Part shown: positions 40,281 through 52,450 of the stretch, in pieces | How positions within the stretch are numbered: position 1 is the first letter of the stretch | How the letters are laid out: each line of letters starts with the position of its first letter | Origin: Apostichopus japonicus | Lineage: Eukaryota; Echinodermata; Holothuroidea; Aspidochirotida; Stichopodidae | Direction: 5' to 3' | NCBI RefSeq assembly: GCF_037975245.1 | Contig: NC_092574.1 | Span: 13,599,713-13,663,712, forward strand | DNA: 64,000 bases | The notes under the pieces: generated by a model | What the model was told of the DNA's origin: nothing | The model's database searches: none | The model's input: only the letters and a program-made list of their open reading frames with translations | Made by a program: the position numbers and the translations under genes

Positions 40281-43200
40281 ATGGCAACAAGATCAGGCAA
40301 AGAATATCAAAGGAAGTCAGCAAGCTTACCTGATGCTACCAGTAAGGGAACTCCCAACACAAAAGGAAACCTCAAGGCCAGCTCCTGTGCTGCTAAAATT
40401 GGAAAAGGTTCCACTCGATCATCAATAAAGAGCAACAAGTGTTCTACTCGCATGTCAAAGAAAAGCGAGAAGCTCGAGTTGGAACGACAACTAGCAATGC
40501 AGAAGATTGAGCTGGAGTTTAAGGAAAGGGAACTCCAACTGAAGATGGAAAGATTGAAGCTCCAGAAAGAGATGGAGAAGACTAAGGTACTACTGGAAGT
40601 GGTTGATGAAAGTGGGGAAGACGAATCGGATGAGGAAGAAGACAAAGGGTCAACCTCGTTCGTTCTAGATGAGATTCCTGAAGATGGACCCAATGACGGT
40701 GTCACAAGATTCCTCGATACAATGCCCCGTCCAACTTCGGTGGTTAAAGAAGAACACCAATACACGCTGAGAGAGTTAGTCAACTCATTTCGACTGCCTC
40801 CCATAAGAGTGGAGCAGTTCAAAGGTGACCCTTTGAAATATCCAATGTGGATCAGTACATTCGACAACCTCATTGCATCACGAGCGAACACCGCTGCTGA
40901 GAAGCTGAACCTACTTAGTCAACACCTTGAGGGGGAACCACTCACCATGATAAGTGGCTACCTGCTTATGCAAGATAGTGTTGCATATGACAAGGCACGT
41001 AAGAAATTGCATTATTGGTATGGAGGGGATGCTGTGATCAGCCGTGCATTTCTAGGAAAGCTGGAAAATTGGCCTAAAATCAACGGGCGAGATTCTGCTG
41101 GTTTGAAGAGGTTATCGAATTTCCTTGATGAAATATGTGCAGCTAAAGGGTCAATTCATGACTTGGGGATCCTAGACTACCCCCAGGAAAACTACAAGAT
41201 AATTGCTAAGCTACCCTTGTACATCGAAAGCAAATGGCGGACAGTTATTATGAAGTACAACAACAACGAAGGCCATTTCCCTTCTTTTGAGGTGTTTGCC
41301 AAGTTTATTGCTGAAAGGGCAGAAGAGGCCAACATCCCAACGTTTGATTGCCATGCTAATGAAACTGTCTCATACCAGTATCAGAGATCATCCAACAAGA
41401 AATCCTGTGCCACAATACAGCCAAAGCCTATCTCTTGCGACCTATGCCAGGGAGATCATGAATCTGTGGTCTGCGAGCAATTCCAGCAGGCGACGCTTGA
41501 CCATAGAGTTAAGTGGGTTCAAAAATGGGGACTTTGTTTTGGATGCCTTAAGTCGGGTCATAGATCCAAGTTTTGTAAGAATTGCCTGAAATGCACTAAG
41601 TGTCAGAAACGACACCCTACAGAGCTTCACAGAGATGATCTGCCAGGTGTAACGAGAGAAGTAAGTCAGTCCAAAGAAGTTGCGTCGGCGTGTGGAACTA
41701 ATGATGGGTTGTGCACGATGGCTATAATCCCAGTGGTTGTTAAGTCCTTAAAGAACGGCCGGGCTCTGCAGACATATGCATTCTTAGATCCGGGTTCGAG
41801 CATATCCTTTTGCACAGATCAACTAAGACAACAGTTAGGTGTTGGAGGACGAAGAGCAAGGATACCAATTGAAACTATGGCTGCGCCATATACTCTTGAA
41901 ACCAGCATAGTTTCTAACTTGGCGATCAGTAACTTGGATGGGGGCAGAGACATCAAGCTGCCCAATGTCTACACCAAGGAATGCCTCCCTGTGACTAGAG
42001 AACACATACCGACGCAAAAGGATGTTGATGCCTGGGACCATCTCAGGGGCAAGGTCTCACTGAGACAGATTAATGCAGATATCGGCTTGATGATAGGGAA
42101 CGCCGTTGCCGATGCGTATACACCACTTGAGATGATTACAGGGCCGCATGGCTCACCCTTTGCCCAACGTTCTCTACTGGGTTGGATCCCGTGGAGCATT
42201 GTGAGACCAGGTTCGTCCTTGAATACTCACACCGTAAACAGAGTAGAGGCGAGAGCAGTCGAGGACCATTATCAATTGACCCAATTGGTCCAACAAGCCA
42301 CAAAGGTAGACTTCCCTGAGAGCCAAGGAACAGAGAGACTTGGGATGTCAGTAGCAGATAAGAAATTTGTCAAGATTATCGAGGATGGTATCGAGTTGGT
42401 AGGAGGGCGTTATGTCATTCCCTTGCCATGGGTGGATCCAAATTCGATCCTACCCAATAACAAAGGACAAGCTAGGAAGAGGTTCGAAATGCTAGAAAGA
42501 CGGTTTCGACGAGACCCAGAGCTGAAAATTAAGTATGTAGAGTTCATGAACAAGATGTACGATCGTGGCTACATGGAACAAGTTAGTGAGACCTCGTACG
42601 AGGGTAGGGAGTGGTATCTTCCCCACCATCCCGTTATCAGTGACAAGAAACCAGGCAAAGTAAGGGTCGTCTTCGATTGTGCAGCCAAACAAGCCGGCGT
42701 CTCCCTGAACGACCTACTTCTACAAGGGCCGGACATCACAAACAGCCTGGTGGGTGTTCTTCTCAGGTATAGGGAAGAGAAAGTTGCGGTCATGGCCGAT
42801 ATCGAAGGAATGTTCCTTCAAGTTGTTGTACCACCTGAGGATCGTGATGCCCTCAGATTTCTGTGGAGGAGCAATGAAGAAGAAGAATTAAAGATTTACA
42901 GGATGACCCGTCACCTCTTTGGAGCCATATCATCATCGGCCATTGCCAACAGGGCACTTCAGAAGACAGGAGAAGACCATGGACACAAATATAGTCCTGA
43001 TGTACGGAAGGCTATCCGGGATTCATTTTACGTAGACGACTGTCTGGCAACAGCTTCAGACAGTTCCAAGGCCATGGCATTAGCAAAGGGCCTGACTGAT
43101 CTGTGTGTTCAAGGCGGGTTCAGACTCACGAAATGGATGTCGAATAGTAAGGAGGTACTAGCCTCTATCCCCAGCGACGATCGAGCTCCAGAGTTGAAGT

Positions 43201-45647
43201 CATTAGATCTCAACCAGCAGGGCATTCCAATCAGCCGTGCCCTTGGTGTACAGTGGTCACCGCAGACTGATATGCTAAAGTTTGAAGTAACACCTGTGAA
43301 AAGGGATCACACAAGGAGAGGCCTGTTGTCTGTTGTATGTTCTCTCTTTGACCCTCTCGGATTTGTAGCTCCCTTTGTGTTGCCAGCAAAGATGCTACTG
43401 CAAGATATATGTCGCAAGGGTTTGGGATGGGATGAACCCATCGATGATGCTTCCCTGCAGATTTGGCAGCGTTGGTTGTGCGAGTTGGAGCGACTGAAGG
43501 AATGGGGTGTCCAAAGATGTGTGAAGTCTGATTTGTTTGCTGAGGTTGTTGACAGACAGCTGCATGTCTTCTCTGATGCCAGTGATACGGGTTATGGTAT
43601 GTGTGCCTACCTTCGTCAAAAGGACAAAGAGGGCAATCTACAGGTTTCACTAATATTTGCTAGGAGCAGAGTCGCCCCCTTGAAGTACACATCGATTCCT
43701 CGCCTCGAGTTGACAGCTGCTACAATGGCTGCACGCCTTACCAGTATGATCTTGTTTGAGCTGGACGTGAAAGAAGTGTTCTACTGGTCTGATAGTCAGA
43801 CTGTACTAAAGTACATTAGCAACGACACTCGCAGATTCAAAGCATTTGTCGCCAATAGAGTGTCGGTGATCTTGGATCTCACAAATATCAACCAGTGGCA
43901 TTACGTCAACACTCATGACAATCCAGCCGATGAAGCATCCCGAGGCCAACGCATTGATGATTTCCTCAGTAATAAGAGATGGACAAATGGACCAGATTTC
44001 CTGTATCGGTCAAGTGAGGAATGGTACACCCCACAAGACCATATTGCATCGATAGACGACGACCCTGAGTTAAAGAGAGTGTGTAATGTGGTCGTCGAAA
44101 GAAACCATGCCTGCTTTGTTGACGACTTGATTGATAGGTGTTCGAGTTACTCCAAGCTCAAAAGAGTAGTGGGCACAGTCATCAAATTTACGAAGAAGGT
44201 GCGAGCGAGATGCCGGTCTGAATCTGTTTGCTGCCACTTGACTGTAGATAATTTGAAGGCTGCAGAAACGCTCATTCTTTCCCATGAGCAAAACAGGCAC
44301 TTTGAGGCAGAGTTGAAAGCCCTAACCAGTGGTTCGGAGAAAGAAATCAACTCAGTGATGAGGAAAAGTCCATTGCGAACACTAGACCCCATGTTGCGAG
44401 GTGGTCTAATTGTCGTTGGAGGTAGATTGAGAAGGGCTGATTTACCTGAAGAAACCAAGCATCAGATAGTCATACCTAAGAGTTCACCAGTTGCCCGTCT
44501 TATAGTTCTGGAAACGCACAAGTCATTGGGTCACATGGGCAAGTCTGCCATCCTCGTGAGACTGTGGAAGAATTATTGGGTAGTCGGTGCCGGAACTATC
44601 ATCCGAAGTATAGTTGGCAAATGCACCATATGCAGAAAGTACCAAGCCAAAAGAGGTGAACAAAAGATGGCTGCTCTACCAATTGAAAGGGTAACAAGTG
44701 ACAGGCCGCCATTTGATCATACCGGTATTGACATGTTTGGTCCATTTGAGATCAAAAGAGGAAGGAGTGTAGTCAAAAGATATGGACTCATACTCACTTG
44801 TTTAGCCACAAGGGCCATACACCTTGAGATCCTGCACTCGGCTGACAGTGACAGCTGCTTGAATGCGCTGAGAAGATTTCTGTGCAGGAGAGGATCAATA
44901 AGTAGCATTCGAAGCGATAATGGTACCAATTTTGTTGGTACGGAGAGAACTTTGAGAGAAGCATTGAAGGCTTGGAACAAAAGCGACATCCCTGACTGGC
45001 TGGCCCAGCGAGGTATCACATGGGAGTTTAACCCTCCTGCCGCCTCCCACTTTGGTGGCATTTGGGAAGCTATGATAAGAGTTGTTAGGAAAGTTATGAA
45101 CGGCATCTTAAAGGAACAGACCATGCGACTTGATGACGAAGGTCTTGCTACATTAATGTGCGAGATTGAAAACGTAGTCAATGAGAGACCCCTAACTACT
45201 GTTTCCACCCACCCGGAGGACATTAAGCCGTTGACGCCAAATATGCTGTTGACCATGAGGAGCTGTGCGTTGATGCCGCCAGGTGTATTTGACAGAAAGG
45301 ATGTCTACGTCCGCAGGCGATGGCGCCAAGTCCAATATCTTGCAGACTTATTTTGGGCAAGATGGCGCAAGGAATATCTTCCACTACTGCAGAAGAGGCA
45401 AAAATGGTTCTCGCTTAAAAGAAACATCCAGAAAGGGGACGTCGTTTCTGTCGTTGACGAATCTCTGCCAAGGAACAGCTGGTTGTTGGGACGTGTGCTG
45501 GAGACCAAAGTTGACAGTAAGGGCCACGTCAGATCCTGTTGCATCAAAACACAACACTCAACACTGGAAAGACCAATCCATAAGCTATGTTTGTTGCTAG
45601 AATGTGAAGGGAAGAGTAACTACCCCTTTTCCCACCAGTTCTCTTAG
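40281..45647 (+). CDS. BEL/Pao Gag-Pol polyprotein, 1788 aa
   Basis: A single intact frame starts at the ATG at 40281; the frame stays open upstream into the LTR. Order by residue: charged coiled coil (~50-105); Gag DUF1759-like region (~165-350); CCHC zinc knuckle from Cys419 (CFGCLKSGHRSKFC); aspartic protease with a DPGSS active site at Asp503; reverse transcriptase with MADIEGMF (~838) and YVDD (~917); RNase H from Asp1099 (FSDASDTGYG); integrase with an HHCC finger (His1413, Cys1448, Cys1451) and catalytic Asp1484 (GIDMFGPF), Asp1546 (SDNGTNF) and Glu1596 (GGIWEAM); and a DUF5641-like C-terminus (WRQVQYLADLFWARW). All key catalytic residues I looked for are present, so it could be competent for transposition. 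The protease uses DPG where many relatives have DSG or DTG. Confidence 0.97.
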   Translation: MATRSGKEYQRKSASLPDATSKGTPNTKGNLKASSCAAKIGKGSTRSSIKSNKCSTRMSKKSEKLELERQLAMQKIELEFKERELQLKMERLKLQKEMEKTKVLLEVVDESGEDESDEEEDKGSTSFVLDEIPEDGPNDGVTRFLDTMPRPTSVVKEEHQYTLRELVNSFRLPPIRVEQFKGDPLKYPMWISTFDNLIASRANTAAEKLNLLSQHLEGEPLTMISGYLLMQDSVAYDKARKKLHYWYGGDAVISRAFLGKLENWPKINGRDSAGLKRLSNFLDEICAAKGSIHDLGILDYPQENYKIIAKLPLYIESKWRTVIMKYNNNEGHFPSFEVFAKFIAERAEEANIPTFDCHANETVSYQYQRSSNKKSCATIQPKPISCDLCQGDHESVVCEQFQQATLDHRVKWVQKWGLCFGCLKSGHRSKFCKNCLKCTKCQKRHPTELHRDDLPGVTREVSQSKEVASACGTNDGLCTMAIIPVVVKSLKNGRALQTYAFLDPGSSISFCTDQLRQQLGVGGRRARIPIETMAAPYTLETSIVSNLAISNLDGGRDIKLPNVYTKECLPVTREHIPTQKDVDAWDHLRGKVSLRQINADIGLMIGNAVADAYTPLEMITGPHGSPFAQRSLLGWIPWSIVRPGSSLNTHTVNRVEARAVEDHYQLTQLVQQATKVDFPESQGTERLGMSVADKKFVKIIEDGIELVGGRYVIPLPWVDPNSILPNNKGQARKRFEMLERRFRRDPELKIKYVEFMNKMYDRGYMEQVSETSYEGREWYLPHHPVISDKKPGKVRVVFDCAAKQAGVSLNDLLLQGPDITNSLVGVLLRYREEKVAVMADIEGMFLQVVVPPEDRDALRFLWRSNEEEELKIYRMTRHLFGAISSSAIANRALQKTGEDHGHKYSPDVRKAIRDSFYVDDCLATASDSSKAMALAKGLTDLCVQGGFRLTKWMSNSKEVLASIPSDDRAPELKSLDLNQQGIPISRALGVQWSPQTDMLKFEVTPVKRDHTRRGLLSVVCSLFDPLGFVAPFVLPAKMLLQDICRKGLGWDEPIDDASLQIWQRWLCELERLKEWGVQRCVKSDLFAEVVDRQLHVFSDASDTGYGMCAYLRQKDKEGNLQVSLIFARSRVAPLKYTSIPRLELTAATMAARLTSMILFELDVKEVFYWSDSQTVLKYISNDTRRFKAFVANRVSVILDLTNINQWHYVNTHDNPADEASRGQRIDDFLSNKRWTNGPDFLYRSSEEWYTPQDHIASIDDDPELKRVCNVVVERNHACFVDDLIDRCSSYSKLKRVVGTVIKFTKKVRARCRSESVCCHLTVDNLKAAETLILSHEQNRHFEAELKALTSGSEKEINSVMRKSPLRTLDPMLRGGLIVVGGRLRRADLPEETKHQIVIPKSSPVARLIVLETHKSLGHMGKSAILVRLWKNYWVVGAGTIIRSIVGKCTICRKYQAKRGEQKMAALPIERVTSDRPPFDHTGIDMFGPFEIKRGRSVVKRYGLILTCLATRAIHLEILHSADSDSCLNALRRFLCRRGSISSIRSDNGTNFVGTERTLREALKAWNKSDIPDWLAQRGITWEFNPPAASHFGGIWEAMIRVVRKVMNGILKEQTMRLDDEGLATLMCEIENVVNERPLTTVSTHPEDIKPLTPNMLLTMRSCALMPPGVFDRKDVYVRRRWRQVQYLADLFWARWRKEYLPLLQKRQKWFSLKRNIQKGDVVSVVDESLPRNSWLLGRVLETKVDSKGHVRSCCIKTQHSTLERPIHKLCLLLECEGKSNYPFSHQFS

Positions 45648-45810
45648 GATCCTGTCCGTTATATTATGTTTTGGGTGGTGGCTAAAGGACACTATGTTAT
45701 GTTTGTAATTCAAATCGACTCTTATTTGGGTTTGGTTATTTTCTTTAATTTTATGTTCTTATGCTTCCGCGTTTAAGTGGAACTACCAGTTTGTGTAATT
45801 GATGTTACAA

Positions 45811-45824
45811 TTAAAGGGCCGGAA
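45811..45824 (+). other. Polypurine tract of the BEL/Pao element
   Basis: ttaaagggccggaa directly precedes the 3' LTR, the expected site of plus-strand priming. Confidence 0.7.
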
Positions 45825-46515
45825 TGTTGCAGGGTAGATTCAAGGTATAGGGGAGGGCGCTCGACGGGTTTTGTACGTTTTTCTTTAAGAAACAACATGG
45901 CGACACTAACGCCTTAAGCGTGTTGTTAAAGCTTACCTTTTAAAGTTCTTTTTTGGTTCTTATGCATTTTATCTGTAGATGAGGGATTATTTTTAAAGGC
46001 CACAAAACTTCGGTAAGAATTACGGTGTAGTTGATATGATTTGACATTTGTGTAGTTAAGATAAATAAGTAATTTAAGTTGTGTTTACGGTTGCACTGTT
46101 AACCATTTAGGATAAGTTACATTGCACTATTGTTGTCGTAGGCCTAGGTTTTGTGCGTTACCTAGCTTGTATATATATGTGTGCAAGATCATAACCCCTC
46201 CCGGAGCGTTCATAAGCTCTTGTCCTTACTCTAGTTAATTTCTTTTGTTGTATTTTACCTTACGTGAGTGTACATCGCTTTACTTGTATTTTAGTCACTA
46301 TATCGTGTGTGTTTCTAGTCCGTTATGGTATCGTCCATCTATCTTAGGAAGGCCGTTTGTGACAGTATTTCTGTATGTCTTAATGTATCTTTTTCTTGTA
46401 TATTTTATTATTTTATTTTGGTTTAATTTGTTCTCGTTTGCAGTGAATCGGTTAACGTAAATAAAGAGACCTAGATTCAGTTGGTGGCGTCCTTCAAGTT
46501 TTTCCCAATTCTACA
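45825..46515 (+). repeat. 3' LTR of the BEL/Pao element
   Basis: Copy of 39553-40243 with no difference noticed by eye. Its polyadenylation signal is aataaa at 46460-46465. Confidence 0.95.
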
Positions 46516-48659
46516 TCATGCATAAAAAATAGTAATAATAATAACAATAATAATAATTATAAAAAAAAGAACATTCTGTCTGCCTATCTTATTTGACTGT
46601 GCAGTTGTGATTTAAATGTCAGAACCAACCCTTTTAGGCCACTTGGATATTGGGGGACCTATAGTTCAATGAACCGCTTCAACCACCTTTTGTTATACGC
46701 CTCTGATGTGCAGATGGGCGGCCGAGGGTTTGGGTGTATAATCTGAGGCACAACAGGGATCTGCATCTATATATGACTATATATATAACTATATATATAA
46801 CTATATATAAATTAATATATAAAACTATATTTAAAACTATATATAACTATATATATAACTATATATAAATATATAGCTATATATATAACTCTATATAACT
46901 AAATATAACTATATCTATAACTATATATATACCTATATATATAGAACAACTATATAATAACATAACAACTACATAACAATTCGATTTTCATTCTGAAAAT
47001 TGGGGACGCCAAAGCGAAAAGGAAAATGAGATATTTACCTTCCTGTTATATAGCTTACTAAGATGTTCACATATTGGACAAGCTACCAGCCTCTAGATAT
47101 CACTAATAGGTTGCGATATCTTGCAAATGGAAAAGATTGTCTGACGTGTGTAGGAGAGCACAATTATCTTAATAATATAAGCTAATGACGAGGCAAGCTA
47201 TGGGTTTCAAATCCTCATGTTCGCTCAATCTACTAATATTTTTCCACACTATTACACAATTACAATTCAGCTCATGGGATCTTTTAGGTTTTCGTGTCAA
47301 GTAAGGAAGACGTCACGATTTTTTATGGTTTACCCTTTTTTTTCTTTTTTTTTGGGGTATTTAAATGAATGTCATGTTTATCAAAAGTGTCTGGGCGACA
47401 AATGTAATGTTAGAAGCGTTAATTGTTGGTTACAAGAGCAAGTTAAGCTACTCAAAGAATAACTGGCAATTGATAATTAATCTTTATCACCAATTACTAA
47501 TTAATGTTTTTTACCAATTGTTAGTTAATTGTTAGTATCAAGCGTTAATAAATCGCTATTATGCAATCGTTATTAATCGCCGCTGCTTTAAGACAGTAAA
47601 TACAACAGGCTAAACATTTATTTTTCTAGTCCTTGCCACTCCCCCTCCCCGCCCCCTCACCCTTCCTCTTTTTAGCGTCATCAAAAATCTTTAACAACAA
47701 ATGTACAATCTTCCGACCTAATTATACATCTAATTTATGCTTTAGATATGAACATTTTAGATATGGACAATTTGACGTCTAATTTATTTCTTCTGGGAAG
47801 GAATCACCTAAATAAAGGGAGGTCGACTTCAAGCACCCCTGCAGGGCCTCACCTCGTGAATGATAAAGTCCTAGTTACCGCCCCTGAATGTATATATAGA
47901 CTATATGGTCAGAGTGCTTATACGCATTGTTCAATATCTCTCGAATGAGGAGGAAATCGCTAATGAAGTGAAAACCTGGACCATTCTTTTGCAATGTCTG
48001 TCTAGAAAGAGAGGAATAAACTGTGTTGGTTGTAAAGGTGAACAACCATCTCTTACAACAACAAAGAAATACTTCTTGACGCAGGTTTTCTAAAGCCTGA
48101 AGATCAGTTTTTTTCTCTTGGGAAAGAATGCATTTTAAACAAGGTAAAAAAAATTTAACGAAATGCAAATCACTGATTTGCTTATTTTTGTTAAACTGTA
48201 TATTGTTACTCTCCTTTTTCCTTCTATTTGATAAGTGGAATGTTGTCTCACCCACTTAACCAAGAAAATTGGCTAAAAAGCTTTCTATCATATATTATAA
48301 TATTTATTTCCAACTGTAGCGATATTTCTTCTAATAGCTTTTATAATATATCTAGAGGAGATAATATATCACCAAGACGAGAGCTTCTGCCAATGAATTG
48401 TTCTGACAACTGTTAAAATGTCTTGAAGGCACAGGTAGAGCGCTTGGTGCGATCGGGGGGGGGGGGGGAATTGAAGATAAAATTGCTGGAAGGGGTTGAG
48501 CGAGTGGAATATTAAGAAGAGGGCGTAATATGGTTTACAACTTTACCCCCTGCAGGTTATCAACGATTACATATCGTCTCTCGTTTTGGTATGATATAAC
48601 GGCAGATGGGAGCACAGTGGTGATATAACACTATACTATATAGTCAGAAATATTGACAT
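46516..48659. other. Non-coding stretch
   Basis: Begins with an aat-rich run. A degenerate (aactatatatat)n microsatellite lies at about 46765-46945. G-run at 48455-48468. No gene supported. Confidence 0.45.
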
Positions 48660-49580
48660 GGTATGAGTATAATCATTAACATAAGAAATGCATATTCATT
48701 GAATTATAATTACCGAAATCATCAACATTAACATCGGTGTTAAGGTAATGTAAGTATTAGGTTTAGTTCTAGCATAAATACAGATTTAAACATAGATAAT
48801 GAAAATGAGCTTAGTTTCCATTGGAAATGTACCTCTGCATAAGTTTTACTATTTCAAAAACTATGATCATAATCATTAGTATAAATATATAAAAACATGA
48901 TATATTAGCATAATTACAATAGCATTATATATTAGTAATAGTATCACCATTGGCATTAACATTATACCAATTTCTGGGTATTAACAAGTATATTAGAACT
49001 TTAGATCTATCATTAGCATAAGTATTAATATGCCTTCTATCATTAGCATAAGAATTAACATTACAATTAGCTTATAGTATTCAAAATATCATTAGCATTA
49101 TAGAATTAACGAGATAGGTAGCATACGTGTAAGTATTAATCATTAGCATTAGAATTGACATTATAAATCAACATACCATTATAACTTAATATTATAATTG
49201 CATTAATATTAACAGTAACAGTACCATTGGTAACGAGCATTAACATTATAATATTCACAAGCAGTAACATTATTGACCTAAACATTAGCAACAGTACGTA
49301 ACCATTAAAAACATAGCATCAGTATTGACATTATCATTACATGTATTAAAATTAGTATCGACAGTATTATTATTAGCATCGTTATTATCATTATTACAGC
49401 GGTAGTATATTAACATTATCATTACCATTAGTATTAACGTTATCATTAAGATAAGTATTACAATTGCTATTAGTATTGGTATTAACATTATCATAGCATT
49501 AACATAACCATAATTATTGCTGATGTAACATTAGCATTATATCGGTAACAATTCAACAATAATATCATAACAGTTGTATA
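48660..49580. repeat. Degenerate hexamer/12-mer repeat region
   Basis: About 900 bp is built from varied attaac, attagc, attatc and attagt pieces (for example cattagcattaacattatc). It looks like an old expanded microsatellite and is AT-rich and non-coding. Confidence 0.65.
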
Positions 49581-50275
49581 GTAACAACGACAGTCGCAAT
49601 AGCTTATCATTTGTCAGAAGCATGTAGCAACAGCATAGCATGTACAGTTATTTGATATAGAACGAGCAGAACAGTAACCGCATTTTAAAGTAGCAGGCTG
49701 GGGTAGTAACATGCTATAGCAGGACCAAGCTGCGAAATACTTTTGCGCACGTATAAAGAGATAAGAAGTAGTCGATGGTCTCATGGGATGACCATAACCT
49801 CGTAAATAAACCATATTGTGTAGTTTTTAGTTATTTATTTCTTCTTCTTCTTCTTCTTCTTCAACATAAGAATGTTTAGACTATTGTTTATGTAGATCTA
49901 TGTATAAAAGGCCCCTCAAATGTCCCAAATTCACTCGATCGACCCTTTTACATCTTTTTACATCGCATATGAACGCATCATCCGTTGGTCATTATATTCC
50001 CTAAGTTCTTCAACGTATCAATTTCACAAATTCATAAGCGAGGCGCCATCTTGTAAATAGTTCCGTAATATAACTCCGAGTAATGAATGTAGTTTGTCTA
50101 CGAGGTACTTATGCGTGCGTGTTTGTGTTGAGAGTAATATACTCTCATGTATAATTTACATTATTCTCGAAAACAGCAGTCCTAAGAAATGCTTGTTCAA
50201 CGTCTAAGACACTGACATCCACTACAGTCAAAAACATTGGTTTTAACGAACCGTAGAGGTGCATGTGGTATAATC

Positions 50276-50338
<63 letters not shown>

Positions 50339-52149
50339 TGATAAATATTGATAAAATTGATTTATCGGTATATAATTCATGGCGTGTGTTCCTCCAAGAC
50401 CACCGTAGGGAATAAGTTCAAACTGAAACAGATAAACGAAAGTTCTGGCATTATTTGCAACATAAAGAATGCACCAGGAGCAATATAGTCATAAGCAACT
50501 CAGATGCATTGTTTTTCTTTGCCTACCTCAAACTCCTCATACTTAACTACACAGCCTAACTTTACTACAAATTTAGAATTAACTGGCGCCCCATGCGATA
50601 TCGGATAGGTCAGTTTATATTGTATCAGATCTGCATTCAAAAAATCCTCACAGTATCCGCAGCTTATTGTTAATATGGCGTATAGTAAGAAAATAAGTCA
50701 CTTTATCTAGAAGATTTAAACTAACAATTCAGTGAAGTTGATTATTTTACGTAGGTGTCTGTCCTAAATTTCATCTTTGGAAGTTTACATCTGTTTCCAC
50801 CTTAAAGGTGATCAGAATTAGCATTCCTAAATGTCAAATTTGTGGAAGAAAATGTGTTTAAATATAGCATACATATTTATACAAGTAAAGGAACATCACT
50901 TTCGTCACTGATACGTAGTTATTACGTCATTGAAAAGTTTACAGTTGGTTCGTGTAATCTATAAGTGGCCTCCTCAAAATCGAGAAGGGGATATTTTAGA
51001 AGAGAAAAACACATCCATTTCTTTATTTGCACGCTCTGTCTCTCTATAGGTGAGCGTACTTAACTTTTCAAACGTTTCCCAAAAAGCACCATATGCTAAA
51101 GATTCTCTTTCATGATCCATTTCGCAGAATGTGTTATGTTATACGTGTGTTTGTTATGACCTACGCCGTAAAGTTCACTGGCTATAACATCAAAGGGAGA
51201 GAGTGCAAGATTTGTTAATTATATCAATAGGACGTCCCTTAACGCTGCACAGGCTCGACAATTTATTGGAAGTCAAGTTCGGACGGATCAAACGGTCCGA
51301 CAGAAAGATTGAAAGATTAAAACGTCAGTGAAATATGTTTCATCTCACTCGATTGTTATAGCTTAAAGTTACTCAAATTGTTGAACAACTTGAACGAATG
51401 GCACCAGGATATTGTGTGCTATTAAGTGAATGAGATTAAAGGCATAGATGAACTAGTGTTGATATCTTATAGACCGTTAAGAAACACTGATTAGTCCAGG
51501 TGGTATTTCTATATTATGTTTAGTACTCAGTCAGAAAAATGATTCTATTAAATATCTGAGGCTGATCAAGTAAAGTGGCTGGACTACTTAGTCTAACGAA
51601 CATACCACCCGGGTCAGCTCTATGATACCAAACAAAACTAGATAGGAAAACATGAGAAGTCTGTGGTCTCAAATAACATGTTTACAATAGATTAAAACTC
51701 TGTCAAGGACAAATGGTGTTGGATGTCACCCAAGGGTGCTCTGTTGTCTGTATCAAGTTCAAAGAACTTGTAATGGTTGAGCTTTTTGGTTGAACTTCTA
51801 AATCAATGGATTAATTTTAAGTAATAGTATAAGACAAGCACCAAGGAACCGACGCCGTGGCCAATTTAGGCCTTTAAGTGGACATTCCAGAGAAATAGCA
51901 TATTTATGAAACTGAATATCTTGAAAACCGGAAAACTTTATTTGTTTTTATCCGATTGTCCTTGGACTCTGACATATCAAGATTAAAATTGTGCTTACAG
52001 CCATCATATATAGTAAAGCAATAACAGGAAATAGGTCGAAAATAAAATGGAAAATTTATAAGACTTGTAATGAATCGCGAGATATGTTCAAATCAGCTTC
52101 AGTTATAATTGACTTTAGAACTATTTTCTTTCTTCTTTTTCGTCTTTTT
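49581..52149. other. Non-coding stretch with two microsatellites
   Basis: (CTT)n at 49839-49862 and (TA)n at 50280-50332. No gene seen. Confidence 0.45.
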
Positions 52150-52450
52150 TTCACTGCCACTTGGAACTATATAAGTGGGAAGTATATGGTGGTGTCACTT
52201 GGAACGATAGGTAGAGTGTGTGGTGGGTGCCACTAGGGAAAGTTATAAGTGGATAGTGAGCCTGTGGTGGTGATACTATAAACTATAGGAAGCGGGTGAA
52301 GTTGTGCCACTTGGACCTATAGATGGGGTATATATGGTGCTGCCACAAGTAGTCATAAGTAGTACGGTTGTGTCAATGGGAACAATATAAATGTGGAATA
52401 CGGTGGTGCCACTATAGGATATATAAGTGGGGAGTTAGGTGGAGGGGTAT
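52150..52450. repeat. Imperfect minisatellite, ~40-50-bp units
   Basis: Repeated blocks like tgccacttggaactatataa followed by gtgggaagtatatggtggtg, each variant diverged, recurring about six to seven times. Confidence 0.65.

Larger units (their letters stand above)
39553..46515 (+). mobile_element. Intact BEL/Pao LTR retrotransposon
   Basis: Two 691-bp LTRs that look identical (offset 6272 throughout) flank a single Gag-Pol frame. A polypurine tract lies before the 3' LTR. No envelope-like frame is present. Identical LTRs and an unbroken frame point to a very recent insertion. The ends are slightly ambiguous: LTRs can be read as ending ...CTACA with flanks ccatg/tcatg (4 of 5 match), or a few bases later with no clear duplication. 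Confidence 0.97.

Noticed and set aside
40307-45547. Minus-strand frames opposite the BEL/Pao polyprotein
   Set aside because: Antisense shadows of a codon-biased gene.
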